From contig VXAY01002825.1 in the NCBI GenBank assembly GCA_013399855.1, positions 252,268-316,267 of the forward strand: a DNA stretch of 64,000 nucleotides. Reading direction: 5' to 3'. This stretch comes from Oxyruncus cristatus (Eukaryota; Chordata; Aves; Passeriformes; Cotingidae). Shown one piece after another: positions 1-13,200 of the stretch. Under the pieces are notes generated by a model. That model was given only the letters and a program-made list of their open reading frames with translations, did no database searches and was not told the DNA's origin. Every line of letters begins with the position of its first letter. The stretch's first letter is position 1. A program made the position numbers and the translations under genes.

Positions 1-3000
1 CACCATGCCCTTCAGGGACCATCTGTTGGGCTCTCCTGCACTCCAGCACAGATGTCAAATAAATGACAAACTTACATGCCAAATTCTTAAAATTTCATGA
101 AAACCAGCACTGCTGGTGGGATCTTCCATTGCCTGAAATTTTGAATGACACTGCACATTTCTCAGAGGATAACTTTGGCCAACCCAAGTTCATGGCTTAA
201 GAAGGAGTATCTGGGCACTATTACCCAGATAACTGAATGATCTCTTCTGGAGAGATTCATCTTGCCACATTTTAGATGTAGAGTGATTAATTTAAGTACC
301 AGCCAGGTTCCCTGGGCTCATTTTATAGTAAATACAGAAAAAAAGGTGATTCAGTTTACCCACCTTAGATGCCCAGCTGAACATGGAACGAATAATCTTC
401 AACTAGTGCCTATTTCCGTAAGATGACTATGGAAGGCACTTCAAAGGCATCCTTAGCTCAGAGACAGATATCCAGCTTTTAGATACAGAAACCATGGCAG
501 ATGAATTTCACCCGCATTTATGGAGCACCTGGCTGAAACAGACTCAGCAGAGGAAAATTTAAGTCAGTGTGTGCTATATATTTAGATTTTAATCATGCTT
601 AGTAACTAGAGAGCAAATTGTTGCTGTGCTCCTCAGTCACCAGCAGCAGTTAATGCTGACAGAAATCACTTGTAATGAGTGGTGCCTCCAAGGAAGGTAA
701 AGTACAATTAACCACAGTACCAGAGAGTGAACTGTATTATCATTCTTGTTCTGCAACTACAAGGTGTGCTACTGGCTTTTCAGTGGGGAAAAAAAAAACA
801 AAACAACAAATGAGGTTTCCTGCTCTGAAGACTTTACAACTCAGCTTGGACCCTGATGCAACCAAAGGGAGAAAGGCAGTAAAGGAATAAAGAAAGGAAG
901 GAAGACTATGTGACAAGGCTGTGCAGAGAAAGGATGCACTTGATTGTAGCCTCTACTTCCTCCCCCTGATGCTGCTGGGAATGACCAAAGTCTAGATTTG
1001 GGGATGAGAGAAGGCCAAATGATATTTCCTTGCATTTTTCTTTTGACTCTTAAGAGTCTCCATAGCACAGAGCAAGAGTGTTTAGTTCCACATTCCTGTG
1101 CAAAATGGAGTGAAAGAGAAAGCTGTGAGAAGTTCTCTTGTTCTGGGTGTTGTAAAGATGTAAAATACTGACCGAGTACCAGATTTCTCAAACTGTTCTG
1201 CGCCTTTTACATACATTTTAATATGATGTACATGTAAAGGCATCTGAAAGTCAAACGTGATGATAGGGTTGATGCTGTGACTTTGCATAAAATTCTTTGG
1301 AAATCAGAAATTTTTGGGGAGTAAAAACAAGTGAGCACAGTGCCCTCTGGGCGTTTACGCCACGATAATGCTTCCACAAACCACTATGAAGTTCAACTGT
1401 CTCTCAGAAAGCATCTTTTCTGTATTTAGACTATCAATAGAGGGATGAGGCTTTACAAAGTCCTGTGTGAAAGAAGAATGTATACAGCACCTCTCTCCGC
1501 TGTGTGCCATTCTTTGCACATCCACATAGTCCTTTACAAACTTAGTGATACCATCTATGGTCTCCCACTGGAGAAACTCATCTCATAGGACATTACAGCC
1601 TGCATGAAAAGTAGAATCAAGTCCAAATGTACCTGCAACCTGTTAAAGGACACCATGCTGTTTTGTTGCAACTTAAAATGTATTTTCTTATTAAGGTTTT
1701 TTTGTTTTATAATCCAGAAACAATTAAAATGCAGATTTTCTCCATGCACATCTGATTAGAAGAAAGATGGGTTTCTCTAGGATACAATGTATTATAAACA
1801 CATATAATTGGTGATGCATCATGCAGAACAGACTGATGGAAATGCCTGCTTGAAAACCCTGTTTCTACACGATCATTCTGTCTGTGTGTCAACTCACTCA
1901 TATAACCTCACTGGGGCGAAAAGATGAGCACGTTTGCATGCTTGTCACATGTGCCTTTCTACCCTTGAAATCTGGGGAAAAAAGAACATCCTGCACATCA
2001 CACCTCAGGGAGCTGAGCAGTCACAATGCCACTTCAGACAAAGAAGCCTAAAGTGCAGAGATATGTTTAATTCAGGTATGGAAGCAACCCCTAAAGCTCC
2101 AATGGCTCCTAATATATTTGCAATTAAGAGTTTGTGATAAGGTTGTTTAGAGATCCAACAAAATTTCTAAAGTTTAGCAGTGGTTTCTGAATGTAAAGCC
2201 TTTGGAAATATATTTAGTTTAAATATAGGTGTATCTTTAGACCCCCATTGGACTGCCTTTGGGCAGCCCATTTCCATCTAGAATCTCATAGCTACTTCAC
2301 CAACCAACAGCAGAAAACACTCTGAATGACTGGAGGTGATAAATAGCTTCTTTAAAGTCAAGTTTGGCAAAGCAGCGATTCATCAAGTAGTTGTTGTTTA
2401 ACTCAAATGATACCCACTGGGTAAAGGCTGCTGTCATGTAACTTTTACCACATTACCTGTTCTTCAGAACGCATGAGAACCATGAGGCCTTTTCTGCCTT
2501 TGGTCTGACAAAACTTTGTATCTCTCCAGGCTAATCCCGTGAAAATATATTGTGTTTGACTGATAAATGGCTAGATTAAAGCAGAGTTGTAGGGACACTT
2601 TGACAGCTGCTGACAATATTCCCAGTACTGGTAATATTTTCAAAAATGTTCGTGTATGCCTGCCAAGACATGCCCTTGATGTTGTTCTTGCCTCTATCTG
2701 ACAAGACCTTAAATTCTGCCAGCTCCATATGAGCTGTTATCTGAAATAAAAGGGCAATTGCTTTCATGGAGGCACTCATGCAAATATGTATTATGCCCAT
2801 GTGTTATGAAGAGTGGACATGGTTAAAAGTAACATGGGAAGTAAACGTCATTTGTATTATTTCTTTTAAAGAGTGCAAATGTTATGTGTATTTTTGTCAG
2901 ACTCCGTGAGTTCTATCTCTTTTTTAAAAAAATGTGGCTGCATAAGAGGCTTGATATTGTTAAGAGTTCCTCCCTTATGCCTTTTATGGTCATTTTTAGG

Positions 3001-3133
3001 GATTCTGCCTAATTTTTTTTCCTAGAATCACTGTCAGGACTAAATTTTAAATCATATATAGAATTAAATATATGAATATACAGAATTAAATAAAACTAAA
3101 AGAATTTAATTAAATAAAACTAAAAGAATTTAC
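1..3133. other. Downstream noncoding DNA
   Basis: No exon with homology or splice support was seen on either strand; short open frames here look like chance. In mammals the next gene on this side is WDR60/DYNC2I1, transcribed towards VIPR2, but no part of it is recognisable here, so its 3' end, if conserved, lies outside the window. Confidence 0.5.
3085..3132. repeat. Perfect 24-bp tandem duplication
   Basis: Two identical adjacent 24-bp units (3085-3108 and 3109-3132), each starting ATTAAATAAAAC and ending AGAATTTA. The flanks are AT-rich. This is probably a replication-slippage duplication. Confidence 0.9.
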
Positions 3134-4123
3134 TTTATTCCTTAAATGGGAGTTGTAACATTGCAATATTCCTTGTTTTAGCTGCCAAGTATGTAGTTCT
3201 AGAGACATATTTTAATGAAAATACTATATAAAATGGTATTTTCAATGGTTAATACACTATCCAAGGCTGTAATTCCTATGTTAGGCTGCTTGAGCAACAA
3301 AACACCTCTTTAGAAAATTGCTTAATGAAAGATCGAGAGAAACCTCTGACTTTAAACAGAAGGGAACAACTGGTGATTGGAACATCACTACTGGCAAATG
3401 CTGAAGTTTTAATAAAAACTATTATAATAGTCTTTTCTGTACGACCGTAAAGGTAGCCCTACTTTCTGCACCTAAACTTTAAAATAGGCACTTTTGAAAG
3501 TAACCACAGGATTAGAATCAAATTCTGTGGAAAGTAATCTCTGAAATTTATACAATTAGCCAAGAAGTACTGCCTTGTACTCTCTGTATAAATAATGTCC
3601 ACGATTTCCTGGATTAGCACCCTGAACTCCCAGTGTGGTTAATTATAGTCTTAGATTTCTTTATTCTTATTGTATTTTCCATACTTAGAAAAGAATTTCC
3701 TAATCCTTAGGGAAATAAATGTTTCCTCATGTATAAACAAAGTGAAAGAAATTTTCTTGCTTCCCATCTTAACCCTTACAACATGTGCCGAAGCAGCCTG
3801 CACTGAGCAGGATACCATGCAGCAATCTTGGAGTCACACTGGAGGGTAAAGGGATCATTATGGAAAACGAGTTTCTGAATTCTTATGGCTAGCAAACTGC
3901 AAGAGAACACCAGAATTAATATGAACACCATTTAAACAAAACAGAAATCATCCATGGGGCAGGTTTCTCTGTTATTGACAGGTCGGCCGCACAAACCAAT
4001 TTCCCAAATACCAACATGTAGAAAAGCAAAGCACTAAACTGTACATTTTATAAAATTTCACATCAAGCTGCATAATGAATGATATATCTCACAGTTTTTC
4101 ATGTTTTGAGGGACCTAGCTCAT
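3134..4123 (-). other. VIPR2: Probable VIPR2 3' UTR with candidate poly(A) signals
   Basis: Downstream of the stop (towards lower coordinates) the DNA is AT-rich and noncoding. AATAAA on the minus strand occurs at 3665-3660, about 460 nt past the stop, and again at 3139-3134, about 985 nt past it. Either could end the message. I cannot tell which is used, and the mammalian 3' UTR is longer, so the true end may lie lower still. Confidence 0.45.
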
Positions 4124-4297
4124 TTATATCATGGTGGTCTCTGTCTGCATAAATGAGTGAGCCCTTGAATTCCGGTGGAGCTGAGAAACACTTTCTGATC
4201 CATTTCGAGAAATCGAAGAGCTGTGGAGCCTGTAATCCCTTCCTGCTGTCTGCTTCCAGCACAAACTACGCCATTTTCTTTTCAGCTCCCCCTGCAC
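4124..4297 (-). CDS. VIPR2: VIPR2 exon 13 (terminal): cytoplasmic tail and stop
   Basis: The coding part has 174 nt: 57 residues and a TAA stop at 4124-4126. The acceptor is TTTTTAATGCAG. It begins [20 protein letters not shown], contains [20 protein letters not shown], and ends [11 protein letters not shown]. Human VPAC2 has the same layout, with [18 protein letters not shown] and a QTETSVI ending. The basic KRKWR segment is the start of helix 8; the Ser/Thr-rich tail holds likely phosphorylation sites, and the C-terminus resembles a PDZ-binding end. Confidence 0.98.
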   Translation of the reverse strand: MQGELKRKWRSLCWKQTAGRDYRLHSSSISRNGSESVSQLHRNSRAHSFMQTETTMI

Positions 4298-7200
4298 CTG
4301 CATTAAAAAGAAAATGCACAATATGAGTTGAAAATACTCTTTGTGTGAGGAGATTTTCCTCATGTATAGGCTGTCAAATGAGGACCTCTAGGAGTACAAT
4401 CATTGAATGGTTTGGATTGGAAGGGACCTTAAAGTTCATCTCATTCCAAACCCCTGCCACGGGCAGGGAAACCCTTCACTAGACCAGGTTGCTCCAAGCC
4501 CCATCCAAACTGGCCTTGAACACTTCCATTGATGGGGCATCCCTGTTCCAGTGTCTTCACCACCTGCAGGGAGAAGATTTCTTCCTTACATGCAATCTAA
4601 ATCCACCACATTTCAGTGTAAAGTTGCTACCCCTTGTCCTGCCACTACAGGCCCTGCTAAAAATCTTTCACCCTCTTCCTTATGATAACCCCTGTAGGTA
4701 CTGGAAGGCTCCTATAAAGTCTCCCCAGAGTCTTCTTTTCTCCAGGCTGAACAATCCCTGCTCCCTCAGCCTGTCTTCATAGGAGAGGTATTCCAGCATA
4801 CTGAAGATTTTTGTGGCCCTCCTCTGGACTCACTCCAGCAGGTCCATGTCTTCTTTGTACTGATGAAAGTCTCCTCTCCCAGCCTGCTGGCTGTACCTCT
4901 TCTGATGCATAATACAGTTGGCTTTCTGGGCTGCAAGTGCTCATTGCCAGCTCATGTTCCATTTTTCACCCCCCAGTATCCCCAAGTCCAGACTGCCCTC
5001 AATCCCTTCATCCCCCCAGTCAGCACTGCACTGACCCAGGCGCAGGGCCTTGCACTTCTCCCTATTGAACTTCGTGAGGTTCCCATGGGCCCAGTCCACA
5101 AGCCTGTCGTAGTCCCTCTGGATGGCATCCCTTCCCTCTAGAGTATAAAATCACTTTTTACAAAGATTACAGAATTTAAGCAACTCCTCACTGAGTCTAC
5201 ACTGTGAGGAGATGCCCCAAGGCCACTTTCTAAATCAGTTTTGTATCACTTGTGCTGCAACACTAGCTTTTGGGAGCTAGCTATTAGTCACATGTCCTTA
5301 AAGCATAGAATCAAATGAGTAGCCCCAGAATCACGCATCTCATGAAAATGAAAGATTAGAATAGCACTCAGGAGAGCTGAATGGCAATTTCCTGTGCAGG
5401 CAGGTGTCTTCTTCAGACAGGTTCCTCCTGTCAGGTACTGCATGGTGGCTGGCATCAAAAGGAATTCCTTGCATCTTTCTCATGCTTAGTGCTTCTGAAA
5501 AATCTGCTGCTGGTCTGGGGGTTAGACACTGTCAGAAGATTACCCCTAAATTCTCACTAAATGGTGTTTCAAGGTAAATTTCTAAACTTGTTGCACCTCA
5601 CTTGCACAATCCACATTGCTTGTAACAGAGCTAGATTAGATCACATTAAGTAACAGACAACACCAAGACCTCAGTTTGCAAGGAGTTAGATTTTAAACAG
5701 CTCTTAAAACTCTTCACCCAACAAAACTGATTTCTCCTGTTGCACAGAAACCGTCACATATAGGTTCTGTAAACAGGAATGCAAACAGGTAAAACAGCTC
5801 CATGTATCAGAGTGGAATTATAGGGGCACTTATATATTTACTGAAAGCAATATTTAACAATCTTGGTAGGAAAGGTGAGACTTACTTCACTGTTCAAAAA
5901 ACAATACAGGACTGCAACAATCAACCCCTGGAAAGAGACAATATTCCTTAGTTAGTAGGCAGCACAAACCTAGGGTAAAAAATTTCTTTTGAATAAAAAC
6001 TGTAAAATTACCTGAAAAGATCCCAAACACAACTCAAAGATTATTTTATAATTATTGGAACTCCGGTCAGGAAATAGAGCAAACACTGTGTAGTGAACTC
6101 CAAATAACGGAATAAGCAACAACGTGGATTTGGCAAGTCTCCTGGGCAAATAAAAGAGAAAAAGCTGAAATTTAATGATAAGCTCTTGTTTTACTGGGAT
6201 AAGAATATGATGCAATGTGGTTTCCATACATCTCATATGACTTCAGATTCCTAAACAGTAAGAGTAATTTGTTACAAATTGTTTTCCTTTCAGGCATGCT
6301 ATGAGATTAGTCCCACAGTCACCTCACAAATTGTTGTGTCAAATTCCACAACATACTTGATCTTGCTGACCTTGCACTCTTCCAAAAGCTGCTGAAAGGC
6401 TGCAGGGCCTCTCTAAACCGTAAGTCCCTTTTCCAGGTGCCCTCTGTAGAACGTTGGGGTGTAGGATCCGTCCTCTGCTGTGGTTGTTTGACCAACAGGC
6501 ACCTCCCAGCCTGGTTCCATGGCACGGTTTTTTGGGTGTGGGATTTACTGCATTATTCCACAGGACCATGTTCAACAAGGTGTCATGGGCTGACATCAAA
6601 CCTCTTGAGATAATTTTTACTTGGCATGAAAACTTCAGAGTTGAAAGGCATGATGCCTTACTGCACAGTCTTGCTGGCAGATCCTCATGTATGGAAGGTA
6701 ATATCTCTCTTTTGAAGTTAATTGCTGTCATTTTTTTTTAAATGTGCAACTTCATGGTAAGTTGGTGCATTGCACATGCACAGCATGCAAAGAATACCTA
6801 GGAAATGTAATCTAGAATAGCCTCAGCTGTGAGATTTTCTTGAGCAACTTCAGATTCACCCACAAGTAATTTCATAGCTTTACTGGTGGTTTTAAGCATA
6901 TACCATTGACTAATTTTCAATGTTGTTAATTACATAACACATTTTAGCAGAAGACACTTTGGAAGTTAAGGAAGGAGAACTTTAAATTGCTAAGCAGAGC
7001 AGCTCTGACAAACTGCCTGTGAAACTACTGAAATGATGAATTGCTAATTATATCTTATCTGTCACTTACTTAACTCTAATAATGTCAGTTTTATATCTTA
7101 TACAAGGTCAGTCATGCACGATTATGGATGTCTGGTATCAGACAAAATTCAAGAAGTTACGATGTTGAGTTCCATAATTCATCACTGTCTTGATGAATAT

Positions 7201-10200
7201 AACTTCATTCAACATTGAAAGGTTGCTGTTGTGAATTCAAGTATTTTAACAGAAAATTCAAGGTATTTCAAGCAGTTTTATTTTTTTCTGTGTCAGTCTT
7301 CATGGTATTCCTTTGTTCATAGTGTCCCAGGGGCTGCATCTGTTTATGTGGAAATAATCAGTTCTGACAGCAAAGTTTCTCAAGAATAGTAAAACCCTCA
7401 CATCTAAAGATGCTACCAGTAAGTGGGACAAATAGGATTTCCTCAGCAGAAGAAATTCATTTTCTGCTGGGGGAAATGACACTGGCAGCAAATTTCCTGA
7501 TTTCCCAAGTCAAATGGAAAACTGATTTCATTTGAACTTAACCTTATCCACTGCAAAAGTAAAGTGAGCAACAAAAAGGACGAAACCAGGTACAAGCAGG
7601 TTCAGAAGAAGGGAAACAAAATGGTGACTTGAATGAGTGGTATACATTTTAGATTCATATTTCACTCCATTGTTGTTTTAACGATTTTTGTCTCGCTGAT
7701 ATTACTTTCTCTATACTGCACTTACGCTTTTGTGAAGGAAACGAACTAACAAAATAGCCTTATTCTTCTCTGCATTTCAGAAAAATGTATTTACAATTTT
7801 AAGAATGAACTTTTGAGACCTTTAATTTGCTCTGTAGATGCACTGTTTCTTGAGGAGGTTAATCTACTTTTCCATGGGTATCAGCTCAAGACCACACAAC
7901 CCAAACTCAACCAGGCAATCAAATGCTAACAGCAAAGAATTCAATATATTCTTCTATAAAGGAGAAGGTTGTTATTAGTAAGACCATTTCATATTATAAA
8001 GTGCTGTAGAAAACTGTGGAAAATTATGGAACTGAGTCAGTCTAGTCATGTTGATTTTCCTGTGGCCCATCAGATATTCACATTTTGCATCAAATGTGCC
8101 ACATTGTTTACAAAAGACATAAGGTTCTACTTCTCTTGGCTTTAAAGTTATTCTTTACTTTAGCACACTATGTTTTATCAGATTTTAGGACAGGAATTCT
8201 GTATTTTTTAAATGAAGAAAAGGTGTTATCCAGGAATACATTTTCAAAGGCCACTTGTGTGATTTTGAATTTTCAGTGTTCATGTTAGGTTTTGTCACTG
8301 AAATATCATATCAACACCCTGAAGTCTCAAACTCAGTGTCTATATCTGGGCTTTAAAATAAGACCTACTGCCACAGACCCTTGATTGTGGATTACAGTAT
8401 CCAGTAGGTACTATAATAAACAACAATAACTGATACAGCAATATAATAAAAAACAAAATCAGTTTTAGTGATGTATTTGAATTGTCCCCTAACATTCCCT
8501 GATTTCAAAGCTGTGGAAACAAGGGACATTAGGATTTGACGTTCAAACCAAAACACAAAAGAAGTAAGTCTAAACACAAATGAAGTTGATTTAAATCAGA
8601 CACAACTGTTTTCCTATAGAAAAATAAAGATTGTATTTTAAATCAATATCAAACATTATACTTAACATTTAATTTTCTGGGAACAATATAACATCTTTGC
8701 AGCTGTTAAAATACGTGTCAATATTACACAAAAAGCATTTTGGAAATGAAAAATTAAAAAAAGTTTTTAAGGAGGTTGAAACAAAATGTTTTGAACTTGA
8801 AACTTTTGTTATGTTGAAATGAAATATTTTTACATCAAAAGTAAGATAATACTCTACAGATATTTTATATCAGCCTATTTATTCATGGATTAAACTCAAG
8901 ATCAAGCTTGTTGGTCTTCATGAAAGTGAATATTTTTTATTCAATTTATTGTTTGACAAAAAATATATTCTTCTATATTTCAGCATAGTGATAAGCTTTC
9001 TTAAACCATATCTAAAAGTAGTTCTGAATTAAATATAATTACAGTCTCACAACAATTCTTAGAATATTTCAGCAGATGAAACCTTATAGAGATTATTTTG
9101 GTTCTGTTTATAATATCTAAAAATATGACTCACTTGTACTGCGATTGGTCGTTCCCTCCAACATCTGGAGATCTCAACTTCTGCAGTAAGATTCTTATAA
9201 TACTAATGAAAAGTATAAAATTCACCTGCAAAGAAAAAAAATATAGTGGTGATTTCTGACTTCTCCCCTCAATGTGCAGCACAAAGAAACGTTTATCAAG
9301 TCAGACAAGTCAACTCAGCAGTAAGCTGTGGAACTCCCACCAGAACACATCAAGCTCTGCACTGTCAGTGGTCTGTTTTGGGCCGCACTAGGTTTGTCAT
9401 GTCAGAGCACCTCTGCATGTTCTGGTCTGGCTGGCAAAAGTCTCTGAAAGCCCCAGTTGTCAGAAATTCCCTCCTTCCAAAAGTGTAGATGAAGACAAGT
9501 TTCCTAGCAGGATGGGACACCGAATGTGATTTGCTGCAGTCAAGCACTGTCCTAAATTGTCACACGGATTCACAACCGGAACCCCAGAGAGTTTTGAACC
9601 TCTCTCGCTCCTTGTATTGCCTTCCAGTATTTTCTGTCTGAATTAGGGGAAGGGAAGATTGTTACACAGCTTATCCCTCTACTCTAATCAAGCACAAAAA
9701 GGGCCTCTCACAGGTATCTGTTTTTCTTGGATATTGATGCAGACATTATGACTGAAGGAATCAAAGAATAGTCAGAACTCTGGAGATCATGTGGTCCAAC
9801 CCTCAGCTGAATCCCTGCAGTCCAGTTCTCATGATAGCCCTCTAAGGCAGAAAAATAATATTATTTTATTGAATATTTTATTGAATATTTTATTTCATTA
9901 AAAAAATTATGACCAGAAAATGATCAGTCTGGAAAATCGAAGTATAAAACTCAGTAGATCCTAAGTCTCAGTGCCACTATTTCTTACCAGCCTGGGCTTT
10001 TGGTATCTTGTGATGACCAGCCCTTCTGGTGCTGGATCATTTGGTGCAGTCAGGAAAACCTCACACTAATATAGCATGTCCATGCAAAAGTAAGGGAACA
10101 CTTGGATTCACAATCTCACAGCAATAAAGTGCACTAAAAGCTACAGGTACAGCTACGTAAACAGCTGCATCAAATGCACACATCTTAGAATAAATTAATC

Positions 10201-13200
10201 TAGAGAAAAATTTATACTACTGTAAAAATGAGAATTTTATTGTTTTAAACTAACTCCATCCCAAAGCCCAGAATCTAGAGGTGGGGTACCCAACCAGACA
10301 GTACCTGTCTCACTGTTATAAATCTCTATCTCGACGTATCAGTGGAACTTCCCTTTTTCCAGTCCTAACAATTTGGCTGTAAGCTTTTCAAGTTCAATGA
10401 ATTTCTGTGTCTTCCGTGGCACAGCCTGTACAATTTGGGATGCTAATAAATCATAGAATCATAGAATCATAGAATCAGACGGGTTGGAAAGGACCTCAGA
10501 GATCATCAAGTCCAACCCTTGATCCAACCCCACTATGGTTACTAGACTATGGCATTAAGTGCCACGTCCAGCCTCGTCTTGAAAACCTCCAGGGATGGAG
10601 AATCCACCACTTCCCTGGGCAGCCCATTCCAATGGCTGATTACTCTCTCTGTAAAGAATTTCTTTCTGATATCTAACCTAAACCTCCCCTGGCACAGCTT
10701 AAGGCCATGCCCTCTTGTCTTACTGCTACAATCAAAGCAATGTATGTGCCTCTGTACTTAACATTTTGTTTGAAATCAAAGGTGAAGGGAAAGTGACAGG
10801 AACTGACAGGCATTAAATAAAAATTTAGGAAATTTATATCTAGTTTTTTTTTTTTTAAAGAAGAATAAGAAAGAAATATTAGAAAATACAGGCTTTTGCT
10901 GAGCTTAAGATACATTTTTCAGGCACATGGTTACTTAGATGGTTTCTTTGATGCAAGACTCCTATAAAGGTAACAGGCCTGTTATTGCAGATTGTATCTA
11001 CAGACTTAACGCATCAGAGTGTACACACTAAGGAATATATAGTTTGTTGTATGCACAGGAGCCAGTGTTAGTGGACAGGGAGAGAGTTTTCATTTTATTG
11101 TATATTTGTTAGCCACAAAATAGGAGAAGAAAAAAATCTTTATTCTATATTTACAAAGGGAATGACAGAATAATTTCTTGTTCTTCACAGGCATCCCTAG
11201 TTTCTAGTGTAACAGAATAAACTGTCATCCCCTTGGTTTCTGAGTCATCACGTCAGCTGCAGAACTACACTCAGGTGACTCATGTTCTTGACTGACATTT
11301 CTGTATCACATTCAAGTCTTTTTTTCAAACACATACTTTACTGTCTGTAAGCACAATTTTGGATTAATGAAAAACTTACATTCCTGTTTGGAGACTGTAA
11401 CAGTCCTTGCCACTACTGAGCTTGCAAATCCAGCTAACTGAAACTGGATATTAAGATCTAAAGGGGGCAACTTCCACCGACTTATTACAGTGGACCAAAT
11501 TAACTTCTATAGCATTTAATTGAATTCATCATTTTTTTAGAATCCTTTGAAGCACGTATATGATTTAGAATAGTATCTTTCAATAAAATATGAAACAAGT
11601 AGTGCCCAGGAATTTTAGCGTTGTAGTTTTTAGTTGCATAAAATCATTTGAGCATAATGCCTTTAAATAAAATAGAACATGGATGCTGTTCAATGAAGAT
11701 CTAAGAACAGGAACATGAGAAAATAATGTGAATGTAGAAAAACCACAAGGCTGACAAATGATGGCTCTTTAGTGGAGTAACAGCGAGATGCTGCTCATAC
11801 CCTATTCTACTTCTGACAATAAGTTTTTGAGTCTAAACACATTGTCTGAGCATGTATCATTTAAACTGGCTTCTTGTTGCTTCTTTCTTTCTGTTTAGTC
11901 CATTCCAATTACAATTTAGTCCATTACCTGCAATGTGAGATAACAAGGAAAGCATTTCTCAGTTACTTTCATGGGACAGAAGTAGTTTCCACATGAACAC
12001 AACTCCTTCCCAAATGAGAGCAGTTTATGGAAACGGAACTATGGAGAAGGCAGCTGTGGAGGCATTTGCTGAATGGAGAATGTGGGTAAGAGCACGTTAA
12101 TTTGGAATAGTCACCCCCAACTGAATAACTCTGAAGTGGGTACAGCATGAAGCATGAAAGCCTGCCAAACCATTCTGAAGCCAAAATTGTCATGAGGAGA
12201 TGTCAGGGAAGGTTTCTGATACGCTGCATTAACTGGAGCCATTGCCACTTTGCAAAATGGTACCAGAACTTGCTCTCACAACACTGTTGGATAGATCAGA
12301 CTTTAGCTGACTTAATTCCCAACTCATTCCCCAGTCTTTGCTAAGATCCATCTTCAATTCAGGCCGACCAATGTTCCCTGGTGTAACTTCTGTTCCCAGG
12401 TCTCCTTTGGAGAAGCACTGCTTTCTGAGACACCAAGTCTCAGCTCTTTACCAGATTGCTCTTTAAACTGAGCATCTAGAAAACAGACTTTCATCTTTCT
12501 GTAAACATCAGGTGGTTTGTTTTATCTTTCAGCATATTTTCTTCACTCTGGATCATTCCCCATCCTCCAGCTCCTTTGTGGTACAGGGATTCTCTTCATG
12601 TTGTTGAACGTCCATTTCTTCGTAACATAAAATACCTTTTCTGTGTGTCCCTACCTTATGTTATTTCACACGAATGCCTACTGTGCTTTCTATTTAAACT
12701 GCAGAATTCACTCTGATGAAGATGATAGGAATTTCTCTCAAAAGGATTTTCAGCTAGCACAGGTTGAAAGACAAGCCCGAGAGTAATACGAACTTTTTAA
12801 ATCTTGTGTAATCTAATAAAGCTCTAGTTTTACTGCCCACAATGTTAACAATGAGGCAAGCATACCTAAAATGTATCTGGTTGTTTTCAGAAATGGACAT
12901 GTATTCATAGTATATTATGCCAAAAGGTAACTACAAAATCATTAAAATGAACAGGAATATTATTATATTACCCCAGTAATTCTAATGAGCTCCACACAGG
13001 AAAAGCCCTGTGAAACATTCTCAAATGGTATTATTTTGCAAATACTTCATGTTCAATATATATTATATATATTTCAATATATATTATATAAATTTCAGTA
13101 GTCTACCCATTAAAGAAAGATATACACAGTCATAGTTTTTTATGGCTGCAGTAATGTCAGATTCTCAATTGCAGGACTATCTATTTACACACAAAATCCA

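Noticed and set aside
4489..5141. Two plus-strand frames of 97 and 92 codons
   Set aside because: They are antisense to the CR1 element at 4399-5141.
6339..6731. 130-codon minus-strand frame just 5' of VIPR2 exon 11
   Set aside because: It lies in intron 10; exon 11 joins exon 10 in perfect phase without it, and no homology is seen.
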